Shown piece after piece: positions 41,996-50,574 of a stretch of 64,000 bases of DNA (its first letter is position 1; each line of letters opens with the position of its first letter). The DNA lies in IMG/VR virus record IMGVR_UViG_3300032323_001214, positions 124,001-188,000 of that record. One strand, 5' to 3'. The position numbers and the translations under genes are program-made. The notes beneath the pieces are model-generated. The model did no database searches. It saw only the letters and a program-made list of their open reading frames with translations, and was not told the DNA's origin. This stretch comes from a virus.

Positions 41996-42557
41996 TGAGA
42001 AGTTTGAAGGGCAAGACTTCAATTTGTTTGAAGCACTTGCAGCCATGGATCGAAAAGATTATGGGTACTATGATAGACTAACAGAAGAACAACAGAAAAA
42101 GTTTGTACCGTATATGATGACTCATTGGATGAGTGCTATTAAGGGCGCAGGTGATCTGCAAGGATACTATATACGTAGCACAGACCTTCATGCAAATAAA
42201 CATTTGTTCAATGAAAATATTCAGAAACATCCTAAACTACAATGGTATATGTTATGCACAATAAGCCCGGGATTAGGAAAACAAGATCATAAATGGGTAC
42301 CTCAACTGGGTGTAAGTATTCGCACTCTAAGAGAACCTGCTAAACTAAAAGACGTTAAGGAATATTTTACTAAAATTTATCCTAAAGCAAATATAGACGA
42401 TATTGCAGAATTTGCAAATTCATTTGTAGCAGACCATAAAAAAAAATGTTATCTAGCTACAACATATCCTAATCTAAAACAAAGCGACATTGAAGTTTTA
42501 TCACAACTGATAACAAATGAAGATATTAAACAGTATGAAAAAGAAAGAGGAAATTGA
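41967..42557 (+). CDS. Possible clamp-loader small subunit (gp62-like)
   Basis: 196 residues from ATG 41967. NLFEALAAMDRKDYGYYDRL, KKFVPYMMTHWMSA and the later helices resemble gp62 of T4-like phages, whose subunit works with gp44 to load the sliding clamp. No gp44 or gp45 gene is in the window, so the call rests on a weak pattern and the replication context. Confidence 0.45.
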   Translation: MATKKNTPTDEKFEGQDFNLFEALAAMDRKDYGYYDRLTEEQQKKFVPYMMTHWMSAIKGAGDLQGYYIRSTDLHANKHLFNENIQKHPKLQWYMLCTISPGLGKQDHKWVPQLGVSIRTLREPAKLKDVKEYFTKIYPKANIDDIAEFANSFVADHKKKCYLATTYPNLKQSDIEVLSQLITNEDIKQYEKERGN

Positions 42558-43239
42558 TAAAGCAGAAGTATTCGGGTGTGAATTCTGCAACAGAGAATTC
42601 CTACGAAAATCTACTGTAATTAAACATCTATGCGAAAATAAACAACGCTGGTTAAACAAAGACCTTCAAGGTAATCGTTTGGGTTTTCAATCTTGGTTGC
42701 AATTTTATAAAAAGAATACTGCAAGTAAGAAAAACAAAACTTACGAAGAATTTATTCGTAGTGCATATTATAGTGCTTTTGTAAAGTTTGGTAATTACTG
42801 TGTAGACGTTAATGTTATCAATGTCAGTAGATATGCAGATTGGTTACTAAAGAATCAAATTAGTATTGACACATGGACAAAAGATACAAATTATACAAAA
42901 TTTCTAATTGAGTATATACGCAGCGAAGATCCACTGGATGCAATCGCTAGAAGTATTCAAACAACGATTGACCTTGCTCAAATTGAACAGATACAAAGTA
43001 AAGATTATTTGCGTTATGGTAATGTAAATAAAATATGCTATGAGATTACTAAGGGAAAAATTAATCCATGGATTTTATATCAGTCTGAAAGTGGTTTGAA
43101 ATTTTTAGATAGTTTAAATGAATCTCATGTTGCTATGATAATCGACTATATTAATCCAGAATTGTGGAAGATCAAGTTCAATCGTGAACCCGAGAATGTT
43201 AAACAAGTCAAGGAGTTGTTGAATGCCGGCGGGTACTAG
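42517..43239 (+). CDS. Protein with an N-terminal zinc-finger-like motif
   Basis: About 240 residues; the start may be ATG 42517 or 42535, both inside the preceding gene. CEFCNREFLRKSTVIKHLC (C-x2-C...H-x3-C) is a C2HC finger, suggesting nucleic-acid binding, followed by a helical body (FIRSAYYSAFVKFGNYCVDVN). Function unknown. It lies at the front of the small-gene array. Confidence 0.65.
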   Translation: MKILNSMKKKEEIDKAEVFGCEFCNREFLRKSTVIKHLCENKQRWLNKDLQGNRLGFQSWLQFYKKNTASKKNKTYEEFIRSAYYSAFVKFGNYCVDVNVINVSRYADWLLKNQISIDTWTKDTNYTKFLIEYIRSEDPLDAIARSIQTTIDLAQIEQIQSKDYLRYGNVNKICYEITKGKINPWILYQSESGLKFLDSLNESHVAMIIDYINPELWKIKFNREPENVKQVKELLNAGGY

Positions 43240-43408
43240 AGTTCGTATTCCTTGGCTAAGAAATGACTGGAATGTAGCCTGCGCCTGGGCAATAGAACAG
43301 TATGGATTGCCTGATGCGAGATTTACCACACAACCAAGTGATGAAGGAATGGATTTCTATTTTGCAGATGAACGTGACGCTATTTTATTTGAGTTGACTT
43401 GGGGATGA
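43223..43408 (+). CDS. Array protein 1 (61 aa)
   Basis: AAGGAG precedes ATG 43223. Ends FADERDAILFELTWG, the family ending. Contains WNVACAWAIEQYGLPDARF. Overlaps the next gene by ATGA. Unknown function. Confidence 0.7.
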   Translation: MPAGTRVRIPWLRNDWNVACAWAIEQYGLPDARFTTQPSDEGMDFYFADERDAILFELTWG

Positions 43409-43620
43409 AACAAGTAACTCTATACATTGATGTTAATAAAACACTACAAATAGTCAGTGAATTAAAACAAATGGGTTGGGTTACTGGTATAGATTTTGAT
43501 TTTGCCTATAATAAAGCAGTTTGGGATGGTTTTAGTTCAGGTCTCAACCAAGAGCAACATTGTGTGTTCACTTTTTATAATGATAGTAATGCTAGTTATT
43601 TTATGTTGAGGTGGGGATGA
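43405..43620 (+). CDS. Array protein 2 (71 aa)
   Basis: MKQVTLYIDVNKTL..., with GIDFDFAYNKAVWDGF and ending FTFYNDSNASYFMLRWG. It is clearly homologous to array protein 7 (GMDFDFAYYQSNWDDY), pointing to local duplication. ATGA overlaps on both sides. Confidence 0.72.
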   Translation: MKQVTLYIDVNKTLQIVSELKQMGWVTGIDFDFAYNKAVWDGFSSGLNQEQHCVFTFYNDSNASYFMLRWG

Positions 43621-43865
43621 AACATCATCTAGAATATTATGATTGGACTAGGGGTTGGGAAGATGACCACCCTTACTGGTATATTCATGATGTAGTTGCC
43701 CAAAATCAAACTGAACTAGATTTATTACATAAAGAAGTAGTACATTGGCTATATAAAAATACAGATAACCCAGAGAGACATTGCCGTTGGACTAGACAAG
43801 TATTGACTATTAGTGTAAAATTCAGACATGAGCGGGATTACTTGTGGTTTAAATTGAGATTTTGA
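43617..43865 (+). CDS. Array protein 3 (82 aa)
   Basis: MKHHLEYYDWTRGWEDDHPY..., ending FRHERDYLWFKLRF. Aromatic and charged. ATGA overlap upstream; its TGA shares a base with the next ATG. Confidence 0.68.
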   Translation: MKHHLEYYDWTRGWEDDHPYWYIHDVVAQNQTELDLLHKEVVHWLYKNTDNPERHCRWTRQVLTISVKFRHERDYLWFKLRF

Positions 43866-44113
43866 TGACATTAGAAAATGAAATATTAGACAAATTGGCG
43901 GATGATATGGCAAAAGAAATGGACTATGATATGCTTTCTGAATTGTTAAACTGGACAAAAGTTGAACTGCCGCCGTTTACTGATAGATATAGTGCTATTG
44001 ATATTGCTGAATGGTGCAATGATAACTGTACAGGTAAGTTTATGAGTTTTGGCGTTAAGTTTGCGTTTGAAAAAAGTAAAGATGCTGAGTGGTTCATCCT
44101 GAGATGGAAATGA
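43865..44113 (+). CDS. Array protein 4 (82 aa)
   Basis: MTLENEILDKLADDMAKEM..., ending AFEKSKDAEWFILRWK. It has an acidic helical front half and the family ending. Confidence 0.7.
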   Translation: MTLENEILDKLADDMAKEMDYDMLSELLNWTKVELPPFTDRYSAIDIAEWCNDNCTGKFMSFGVKFAFEKSKDAEWFILRWK

Positions 44114-44439
44114 AAAATCAATGGAACCGAAGCATTGTATGGAATATTGACAACGATATTGTATTAGGTAAAGACGGAAGTTATTATTTACGCTGGGGCG
44201 ACAAGGAGAAGAAATTGGATTACACTATTGTTACAGACGGAGCAGATTGCTATCCATGGACAGAAACATTTGTTATCTGGCCAAGAAGAAGTATCAGTGG
44301 TGCACCTCTATTCTTTACTAAAGCATACAAGCGTAAAGTTTGGGTAATATGGGGTAGAGGCTTTCATATGGAGCCTGAAACTCAATATGCAACATTATTT
44401 GATTTATTAACACATGGCGATCAAAATACCTTTACTTAA
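44110..44439 (+). CDS. Array-embedded protein 5 (109 aa), different type
   Basis: MKNQWNRSIVWNIDNDIVLG..., rich in Trp. It does not end with the family motif, so it may be an unrelated gene within the array. ATGA overlap upstream. Confidence 0.62.
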   Translation: MKNQWNRSIVWNIDNDIVLGKDGSYYLRWGDKEKKLDYTIVTDGADCYPWTETFVIWPRRSISGAPLFFTKAYKRKVWVIWGRGFHMEPETQYATLFDLLTHGDQNTFT

Positions 44440-44635
44440 TAATTTGACAGGAGAGCAAGAACAGTGGCTTGCTAAGAATGTGGGTCCACGTATGCACTAT
44501 CTTCATAATAGTATTGGCGGACAAGGATGGATTGCCAAACATGAATGGGATCCGGGTTTGGTAAACAAACGATGGTATCTCACTTTAGAAGATGAAAAAT
44601 TAGCTACATTCTTTACAATTAAGTTTTCATCATGA
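44414..44635 (+). CDS. Array protein 6 (73 aa)
   Basis: MAIKIPLLNNLTGEQEQWL..., ending TLEDEKLATFFTIKFSS. Overlaps protein 5 by 26 bases and the next gene by ATGA. Confidence 0.68.
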   Translation: MAIKIPLLNNLTGEQEQWLAKNVGPRMHYLHNSIGGQGWIAKHEWDPGLVNKRWYLTLEDEKLATFFTIKFSS

Positions 44636-44844
44636 TTCAAATTAAGTTATCAACCATGAAGCCTGATACGATACTAAACATAGTAAAGGAATTACGTTCC
44701 AAAGGGTACGTTCAGGGTATGGATTTTGATTTCGCTTATTATCAAAGCAATTGGGACGATTATATTGGAGAAATCCCTAGCGAAACTATCTTTACTTTTT
44801 ACAAAGACGAACTAGCTACATGGTTTGAACTACTATACAAATGA
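44632..44844 (+). CDS. Array protein 7 (70 aa)
   Basis: MIQIKLSTMKPDTILNIVKEL..., GMDFDFAYYQSNWDDY and ending FTFYKDELATWFELLYK. Paralogue of array protein 2. Confidence 0.72.
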   Translation: MIQIKLSTMKPDTILNIVKELRSKGYVQGMDFDFAYYQSNWDDYIGEIPSETIFTFYKDELATWFELLYK

Positions 44845-45116
44845 GTAAAATACCTAAAGATTTTCAAGATTACGATGACGATGATCCTAATATAGAACAA
44901 CGTAAAAAACGATGGGACTATTGGGCGGCATTAAAACTTGTGCGTAGAGAATATCAGGAACAAAACAAATATACAGATTTTGATGCATATGATTTTGAAG
45001 ATTACCTTGAAGGTAAGTACGGTGTAAAGATGAATATAGTCAATGGTAACATAACAGATGGTTATCAGATAGTAGACGAGAAGAAATACCTAATATTTTT
45101 ATTAAAATTCCAATGA
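44841..45116 (+). CDS. Array protein 8 (91 aa)
   Basis: Very acidic start (FQDYDDDDPNIEQRKKRWDYW), ending VDEKKYLIFLLKFQ. ATGA overlaps on both sides. Confidence 0.66.
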   Translation: MSKIPKDFQDYDDDDPNIEQRKKRWDYWAALKLVRREYQEQNKYTDFDAYDFEDYLEGKYGVKMNIVNGNITDGYQIVDEKKYLIFLLKFQ

Positions 45117-45463
45117 ACAATTCACCCTTTGAATTATACACAACTGATTTTGGCAATCATGTGGTACACTGGCCTACATTTAAAAACATCAGAGATGTAG
45201 ATACTAGAATAAAATTCCTAGACATTTTGTTTGGAGAAGTAAAATGTTTTGAAGTAGGATTAGGTCTGTTGTTACAAGGCGGTGATCTTGACACATTGTG
45301 GATTAAATTTAGTGCTTGGGCACAAGATACTAATCATAGTTATAGTGAATACTTACAGGACATGTATGAGATTCGTGCTGTTGTGTTCCGAGACAAGACT
45401 GAAGCAATAAAGTTTCAAGACATACTAGAAAAGAAATACATATGGAAAATGTTAAAGGCATAA
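45113..45463 (+). CDS. Array protein 9 (116 aa)
   Basis: Longer relative with EIRAVVFRDKTEAIKFQ near its end, a weaker form of the family ending, then a short extension. Last gene of the array, one base before the exonuclease gene. Confidence 0.62.
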   Translation: MNNSPFELYTTDFGNHVVHWPTFKNIRDVDTRIKFLDILFGEVKCFEVGLGLLLQGGDLDTLWIKFSAWAQDTNHSYSEYLQDMYEIRAVVFRDKTEAIKFQDILEKKYIWKMLKA

Positions 45464-45464
45464 T

Positions 45465-46028
45465 ATGGCAAATGATATAATGGTTGACATTGAAAGTTTA
45501 GATACAACACCTAACTGTGTTATCTTAACTATCGGTGCAGTAAGATTCGATCCTAAAGGTAGTGGTGTAGTTGAACGACTAGAATTACGACCTACTGTTG
45601 AGGATCAAACAGAGATTTACAATAGAAGCATCAACGAAGATACATTGCGTTGGTGGAGTGAGCAGAGTCCTGAGGCACTTGAAGAAGCTATGGGAGACAA
45701 TGGACGTATGCCATTTAAAGAATGTATGGAGATATTGTATAAGTTTTGTTGGAACCGTCGTGCTGTTTGGAGCAACGGTGCATCATTCGATTGTGTAGTG
45801 ATGGAACATGCTTGGAGACAAACAAGTGACAAGCCCAATCCTATTCCCTGGCCTTTCTGGACAGTTAGAGATACACGAACATTATATGAAATAACGGGTG
45901 TAAGTCTCAAAGATGGTGGGCATAGTACAAGTCACAAAGCAGTAGAAGATGCCGAACGACAAGCAATTGTTGTACAAAAAGCGTATACTAAACTAATTAA
46001 AGCAGAATTGGTAGCACTCCCAAGATGA
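45465..46028 (+). CDS. dexA: DexA-like 3'-5' exonuclease (DEDDh)
   Basis: 187 residues. DnaQ-type residues Asp8 and Glu10 in MVDIESLD, Asp109 in ASFDCVV, His157 and Asp162 in SHKAVEDAERQA give the DEDDh set. Similar in size and start to T4 exonuclease A. It degrades DNA ends 3' to 5', perhaps host DNA or as a repair partner. ATGA overlap with the next gene. Confidence 0.85.
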   Translation: MANDIMVDIESLDTTPNCVILTIGAVRFDPKGSGVVERLELRPTVEDQTEIYNRSINEDTLRWWSEQSPEALEEAMGDNGRMPFKECMEILYKFCWNRRAVWSNGASFDCVVMEHAWRQTSDKPNPIPWPFWTVRDTRTLYEITGVSLKDGGHSTSHKAVEDAERQAIVVQKAYTKLIKAELVALPR

Positions 46029-46609
46029 GAATAGATTCAGATATTGATATTGACTTTGGATCAAGGGATGACTTATTAAAGTTGATACCGCATACAGCAG
46101 CGGCAATGCGTAATGTTACTCCAAATCGTAAACATGCTACTGGTGTGTATGTTACCGATATACCATACGATCCAATCAATGATATGGCAAGTATTGATTA
46201 CACTGAAGCAGATAAACGAGGATACTTTAAACTTGACTTGTTAAATGTACATGTTTACAGTCAAGTACGTGATGAAATGCACTTAATCGAATTGATGGGA
46301 GATCCAGATTGGTCGCGCCTTAAAGATAAAAACTTTGTAGAGAAACTGATTCACTTGAACAATCAATATTATAATCTACAAAAGATGCCAGAACCGGTGG
46401 ACAGTATCCCAAGATTAGCTATGTTCTTAGCTGTTATAAGACCGGGCAAGAAGCATCTGATAGGAAAAAACTGGGTTGAAGTTGCAAAAACTGTATGGGA
46501 TAAAGGTACAGATGGGTATACATTCAAAAAAAGTCATAGTCTTGCCTACAGTCAATTAGTAGTAGTTCACATGAATTTATTATGTGAGCAGGAACGTAAA
46601 GGTATATGA
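46025..46609 (+). CDS. Miniature PolIII-alpha (C-family) palm-like protein
   Basis: 194 residues. DIDIDFGSR (6-14) matches the catalytic PDxDxDF strand of DnaE; KHATGVYV and GYFKLDLLNV (Asp71) match the HAAGV and KFDFLGL motifs; IRPG and GYTFKKSHSLAYSQLVVVHM (about 164-183) match the RPG and FNKSHAAAYA motifs. All three catalytic Asp positions are present in order, but the PHP, most of the fingers, clamp-binding and OB parts are absent. Function is unknown. It could be a remnant, a decoy or a regulator of the host polymerase. Coupled to the exonuclease gene. Confidence 0.62.
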   Translation: MRIDSDIDIDFGSRDDLLKLIPHTAAAMRNVTPNRKHATGVYVTDIPYDPINDMASIDYTEADKRGYFKLDLLNVHVYSQVRDEMHLIELMGDPDWSRLKDKNFVEKLIHLNNQYYNLQKMPEPVDSIPRLAMFLAVIRPGKKHLIGKNWVEVAKTVWDKGTDGYTFKKSHSLAYSQLVVVHMNLLCEQERKGI

Positions 46610-46990
46610 TTACAAGAGGCGTTTAACTAACGTGATACTACGGCGTTTAGATCGCCTTTTGTTAAGATCGCTTATACTGCACGTGGGCCCGTGTAGTATA
46701 GTTAAACTTTTGTTATTGAATGTTCTTAAATAAGGCTTGAAAATAGTCCATTCATCCTTGAGGAATAGATTGATAGGAATTAGTCTATTAGATTCCCACC
46801 ACCATATATCACCCAATTCTAAGAATTTTTCTCTAACAATAGTATCTACAATAGAACCATAGTCGTATATAGTGGTGACAATATCATCTCTATTCTGTAC
46901 TATTCCAACATAGTCTTGGTTGGCGTATGAACAGATAGTGATAAACGGGTGATTTTCGCTTAGTTTCTTGAAAAAATCGTTTTGAATCAT
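46610..46990 (-). CDS. Minus-strand 126-residue phage protein
   Basis: I start at Met on the complement of 46988-46990, downstream of a late box at 47010-47017; the upstream Met lies before it. The product contains HPFITICSYANQDYVGIVQN, LELGDIWWWESNRLIPINLFL and a basic C-terminus, a pattern familiar from uncharacterised phage proteins. It converges on the DnaE-like gene with no gap. Confidence 0.65.
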   Translation of the reverse strand: MIQNDFFKKLSENHPFITICSYANQDYVGIVQNRDDIVTTIYDYGSIVDTIVREKFLELGDIWWWESNRLIPINLFLKDEWTIFKPYLRTFNNKSLTILHGPTCSISDLNKRRSKRRSITLVKRLL

Positions 46991-47009
46991 TATTGTTGTA
47001 TTTACCGAA

Positions 47010-47017
47010 ATATTTAT
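47010..47017 (-). promoter_or_regulatory. Late-type promoter box, minus strand
   Basis: ATAAATAT on the minus strand, 19 bases before ATG at 46990. Confidence 0.55.
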
Positions 47018-47044
47018 CATAGGATTAAACAGTATTATATTTTG

Positions 47045-47052
47045 ATAAATAT
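47045..47052 (+). promoter_or_regulatory. Late-type promoter box
   Basis: ATAAATAT upstream of the virion gene at 47135; back-to-back with the minus-strand box at 47010-47017. Confidence 0.55.
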
Positions 47053-47134
47053 GACTATGTATTCAACTCAAGTTTTCGTCTATACACAGCGACAGATCGT
47101 TGTACTTTTAACCGGATTTTCACCTAGGAGCTAT

Positions 47135-47830
47135 ATGCCTCAGTATGCCAAGCCATTAACTCTACACAAGGGTGTAGACAATCAAATTCAATTTCAGTTC
47201 TTAAATCAGGAACAAAAACCTGTCAATATTACAGGTAAATCTATTACATGCCGTATCATCAATTCGCAAGGTAATGCAACACTTATTCAAAAGGCTTTAA
47301 CTTTGCAATTGCCGGCTACTGGTATTGCTAGTTTATACCTAAATGCTGCTGATATTGAAAATATTGACACACAAAAAGCATACTATTCACTGGAGATTCC
47401 TACAGGAGAATTTGACTTCCCCGTGTTTGTAGACCAAAATGCAGGAGCACGTGGTGATATGAATATTGTCAACAGCGTTCTACCTAGTTTTGTTCCTAGT
47501 TATCCTGTTACTATTCCAACTGGCCAACCTTTCCCTAATTTAGATCCTAACGCCAATTCAAGTAGCAATTCTCAAACTTATTATACCAGTGTGATTTCAT
47601 CGGATGACAATCCTATCATGACTTTCCAAGCAACATATACAGATTATTATGGGAATGTTTTAGTAGAAGGTTCTACAATACCCGATGGTGACTGGTATCC
47701 AATTCTAGCGGATACTGGGTATAGCAATGTCAATGATACTAAAGGGTATGTTATTAACGGATATCACCCATATGTCCGAATTCAATTTGAAAGTAACGTC
47801 GGTGCAGTAACTAATGTATTGGTAAGATAA
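47135..47830 (+). CDS. Virion protein with a BppU-like N-terminal domain
   Basis: ATG 47135 has TAGGAG upstream; an in-frame extension upstream is unlikely because it would precede the late promoter. The 231-residue product has LHKGVDNQIQFQFLNQEQKPVNITGKSI, the beta domain of baseplate/tail proteins of aquatic phages, then YYTSVISSDDNPIMTFQATYTDYYGN. Probably a tail or neck component. Confidence 0.7.
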   Translation: MPQYAKPLTLHKGVDNQIQFQFLNQEQKPVNITGKSITCRIINSQGNATLIQKALTLQLPATGIASLYLNAADIENIDTQKAYYSLEIPTGEFDFPVFVDQNAGARGDMNIVNSVLPSFVPSYPVTIPTGQPFPNLDPNANSSSNSQTYYTSVISSDDNPIMTFQATYTDYYGNVLVEGSTIPDGDWYPILADTGYSNVNDTKGYVINGYHPYVRIQFESNVGAVTNVLVR

Positions 47831-47834
47831 TCTC

Positions 47835-47863
47835 TTGATTATCTGTATCAACTATGTTATACT
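47835..47863 (+). promoter_or_regulatory. Sigma70 promoter of the primase gene, probably leaderless
   Basis: TTGATT (47835-47840), 17 bases, TATACT (47858-47863); ATG at 47870, six bases later. Confidence 0.8.
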
Positions 47864-47869
47864 GACTAG

Positions 47870-48850
47870 ATGTTTGATATTCTATCAATAATTCCCGGTA
47901 AGAAAAAACTCACACAAGGTGGATGGCACAGCTTCAATGCTGTATGCTGTAACCATCGTGGGCACAAGATCGACACCCGTAGTCGAGGTGGTGTGAAGTT
48001 TGACGGACAAACAAATTGGTCGTATCATTGTTTTAATTGTGGGTTCAAATGTGGGTTTAGTTTAGGTAAGAGTTTATCAAAGAACACACGACAATTACTA
48101 TTATGGTCTGGAGTTGATGATACGCAAATTAGTAAGTGGAGTTTAGAAAGTTTACAACAAAAAGATATACTAGACTTTACTAAGCCTAAAAAGAAAATTA
48201 AGATTAAGTTTGATGAACACAAGTTACCCGAAGATGCAGAACTACTTGATAAAAATAATACCTTACACAAAAAATATGTAGACTATCTGGAAGCGAGAGG
48301 TATAAGTAGTAGTGAATATCCCTTCATGGTCACACCCAACGAACCAAGTCGCATGGGAAATCGCATCATTATTCCCTATACGTACAAAAATAAGATTGTT
48401 GGTCACACTAGTAGATTCTTAGATAATAAGATTCCAAAATATATCAATGAACAACAGCCTGGTTATGTATTTGGATATGATTTTCAACAACCTCAACAAA
48501 GTGTTTGTATTCTAGTCGAGGGCATTTTTGATGCACTAAGTCTAGGCGCTTGTGCATTAACTCATAATACAATTAATGATGATCAAGCAGAACTACTAGC
48601 ACAACTTAACAGACAAATCATCTTTGTCCCCGACCGTGATAAAACAGGATTTGATTCTTGTGACAGGGCTATTCAACTAGGCTATAGTGTTAGCATTCCT
48701 AATTGGGGGAGTGATGTAAAAGACGTTAATGATGCCGTTGTCAAATATGGCAGACTACCTACACTACTCAGTATATTACGGTCTGCAACGATGAGCAAAA
48801 TTAAAATAGAAATACAAAGGAAGAAAATTGCAAAACAAAACGGATTCTAA
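47870..48850 (+). CDS. 61: DNA primase (gp61-like)
   Basis: 326 residues. N-terminal zinc-ribbon-like set (VCCNHRGHK at about 25-33, then HCFNCGFKCGF at about 53-63), and a TOPRIM domain with CILVEGIFDAL (Glu) and FVPDRDKTG (Asp-x-Asp). It makes RNA primers on the lagging strand for the gp41-like helicase encoded next, with 23 bases of overlap. The start is leaderless from the promoter position. Confidence 0.9.
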   Translation: MFDILSIIPGKKKLTQGGWHSFNAVCCNHRGHKIDTRSRGGVKFDGQTNWSYHCFNCGFKCGFSLGKSLSKNTRQLLLWSGVDDTQISKWSLESLQQKDILDFTKPKKKIKIKFDEHKLPEDAELLDKNNTLHKKYVDYLEARGISSSEYPFMVTPNEPSRMGNRIIIPYTYKNKIVGHTSRFLDNKIPKYINEQQPGYVFGYDFQQPQQSVCILVEGIFDALSLGACALTHNTINDDQAELLAQLNRQIIFVPDRDKTGFDSCDRAIQLGYSVSIPNWGSDVKDVNDAVVKYGRLPTLLSILRSATMSKIKIEIQRKKIAKQNGF

Positions 48851-50288
48851 GAAGCAGATTGATTACACACCGGAAGTACAAAAGCTTTTTTTAAGAATGA
48901 TGATGACTAACGCTGAGTTATATACTCGGGTTATGAACATTATGAATAGCGAAAACTTTGACAAAAGCCTGCGCCCAGTTGCAGATATGTTCAAAGAACA
49001 CACAGACAAATACAAAGTATTACCTGATGTAAATCAAGTTAAAGCTATGACAGGTGTAGAGATAGAACCTATTCCTGAGATGAGCGAAGGTCACAGTGAA
49101 TGGTTCTTTGATGCATTTGAATCATTTACAAAAAGACAAGAACTAGAACGAGCTATTCTTAAAGCGGCTGACTTACTTGAGAAAGGTGACTTTAGTCCTG
49201 TTGAAAAACTAATCAAAGATGCAGTGCAGATTAGTCTACAGCGAGACATGGGTACCGATTATTTCTTTGACCCTAAAGGTCGTATTAACAAATACTTCAA
49301 TGCAGGCGGACAAGTCTCGACAGGCTGGCCGCAAATGGATCGTATCTTGTATGGTGGCATGAGTCGAGGTGAACTCAACATCTTTGCAGGTGGTTCGGGT
49401 TCAGGCAAATCTCTTGTTATGATGAACATTGCATTGAACTGGTTACAGACAGGTATGAGCGGTGTATACATCACACTTGAATTGAGTGAGGAGCTAACAT
49501 CACTGCGTACTGATGCTATGTTGACACAGATGGGCACGAAGTCAATTCGCAAAGACATTGATACTACCGATCTTAAAGTTAAGATGGTAGGTAAGAAGTC
49601 TGGTAAGTATCGTGTTAAAGGATTGCCCGCACAAAGTAATGTGAATGATATTCGTGCTTATCTTAAAGAAGTGCAGATTCAAACAGGTATTAAAATTGAC
49701 TTTGTTATGGTGGACTATCTTGATTTGGTTATGCCTGTTTCTGTTAAAGTTAATCCTAACGATCAGTTCATCAAGGACAAGTATGTTGCAGAAGAATTGC
49801 GTAACTTGGCAAAAGAGATGGGTATCTTATTAGTGACAGCAAGTCAGTTGAATCGTAGCGCGGTTGATGAAATTGAATTCGATCATAGTCACATTGCAGG
49901 TGGTATCAGTAAGATTAACACTGCTGACAACGTGTTTGGTATTTTCACAAGTCGTAGTATGCGTGAACGCGGTAAGTATCAGATTCAATGTATGAAAAGT
50001 CGCAGTTCAACTGGTGTAGGTATGAAGATTGATTTAGATTACGACATTGAAACAATGCGTATCAGTGACAGTGATCCTGATGGCTATGCTGACCAACAAG
50101 CAAAATACAGACCCTCCCCTAGCCCAACCGACATTATGAAACAAGTAAAAACACAATCAACATTAGTATCATCAGATCCTATCATAAATCAAGCTACAGG
50201 AGAGATATTAGAACCGGAAAACAAGCGTATTATAGCAGATGTTCAGAGTAATAAACTCAAATCTCTGCTTAATTCTTTAAAGAAATAA
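48828..50288 (+). CDS. 41: Replicative DNA helicase (gp41/DnaB-like)
   Basis: TTG 48828 is the start: AAGGAAG lies about 8 bases before it and no in-frame ATG with a ribosome site is near. 486 residues with an N-terminal helical domain, linker, then Walker A GGSGSGKS (188-195), VYITLELSEEL, Walker B DFVMVDYLDL, and LLVTASQLNRS. A hexameric helicase of the replication fork. It follows the primase as in a primosome operon. Confidence 0.93.
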   Translation: MQNKTDSKKQIDYTPEVQKLFLRMMMTNAELYTRVMNIMNSENFDKSLRPVADMFKEHTDKYKVLPDVNQVKAMTGVEIEPIPEMSEGHSEWFFDAFESFTKRQELERAILKAADLLEKGDFSPVEKLIKDAVQISLQRDMGTDYFFDPKGRINKYFNAGGQVSTGWPQMDRILYGGMSRGELNIFAGGSGSGKSLVMMNIALNWLQTGMSGVYITLELSEELTSLRTDAMLTQMGTKSIRKDIDTTDLKVKMVGKKSGKYRVKGLPAQSNVNDIRAYLKEVQIQTGIKIDFVMVDYLDLVMPVSVKVNPNDQFIKDKYVAEELRNLAKEMGILLVTASQLNRSAVDEIEFDHSHIAGGISKINTADNVFGIFTSRSMRERGKYQIQCMKSRSSTGVGMKIDLDYDIETMRISDSDPDGYADQQAKYRPSPSPTDIMKQVKTQSTLVSSDPIINQATGEILEPENKRIIADVQSNKLKSLLNSLKK

Positions 50289-50302
50289 TTATTGCTGTTA
50301 GA

Positions 50303-50310
50303 ATAAATAC
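50303..50310 (+). promoter_or_regulatory. Late-type promoter box
   Basis: ATAAATAC, 15 bases before ATG 50326, with TAGGAT in between. Confidence 0.65.
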
Positions 50311-50325
50311 TATTAGGATAATTAT

Positions 50326-50574
50326 ATGCAAAAACAAACTCGCAGCCTGTTACAGGAATTAGAGGCTATCGGTAATCACCGTGATACTAATCATATCATT
50401 GAAAGCCGAGGCCACAATATTATCACTAGTGCAATTAATCTATTAGAAATGATTAACCGTCACTATACGCCTGAACAAGCGGCAGTATTAGAGAGAAAAT
50501 TGCTACATGCTATCAAAAGCAAGGATCAAACTAAATTTGCCAAATCTTTAAGGAAAAATCGTGAAATTGAATGA
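50326..50574 (+). CDS. 82-residue helical virion-operon protein
   Basis: Helical, basic, with RSLLQELEAIGNHRDTNHII and HYTPEQAAVLERKLLHAIKS. First of a late operon that includes a likely internal head protein. Overlaps the next gene by 14 bases. Function unknown. Confidence 0.62.
   Translation: MQKQTRSLLQELEAIGNHRDTNHIIESRGHNIITSAINLLEMINRHYTPEQAAVLERKLLHAIKSKDQTKFAKSLRKNREIE

Noticed and set aside
46982-47134. N-terminal extension of the virion protein at 47135
   Set aside because: It would start upstream of the late promoter and overlap the divergent minus-strand gene; TAGGAG directly precedes ATG 47135.
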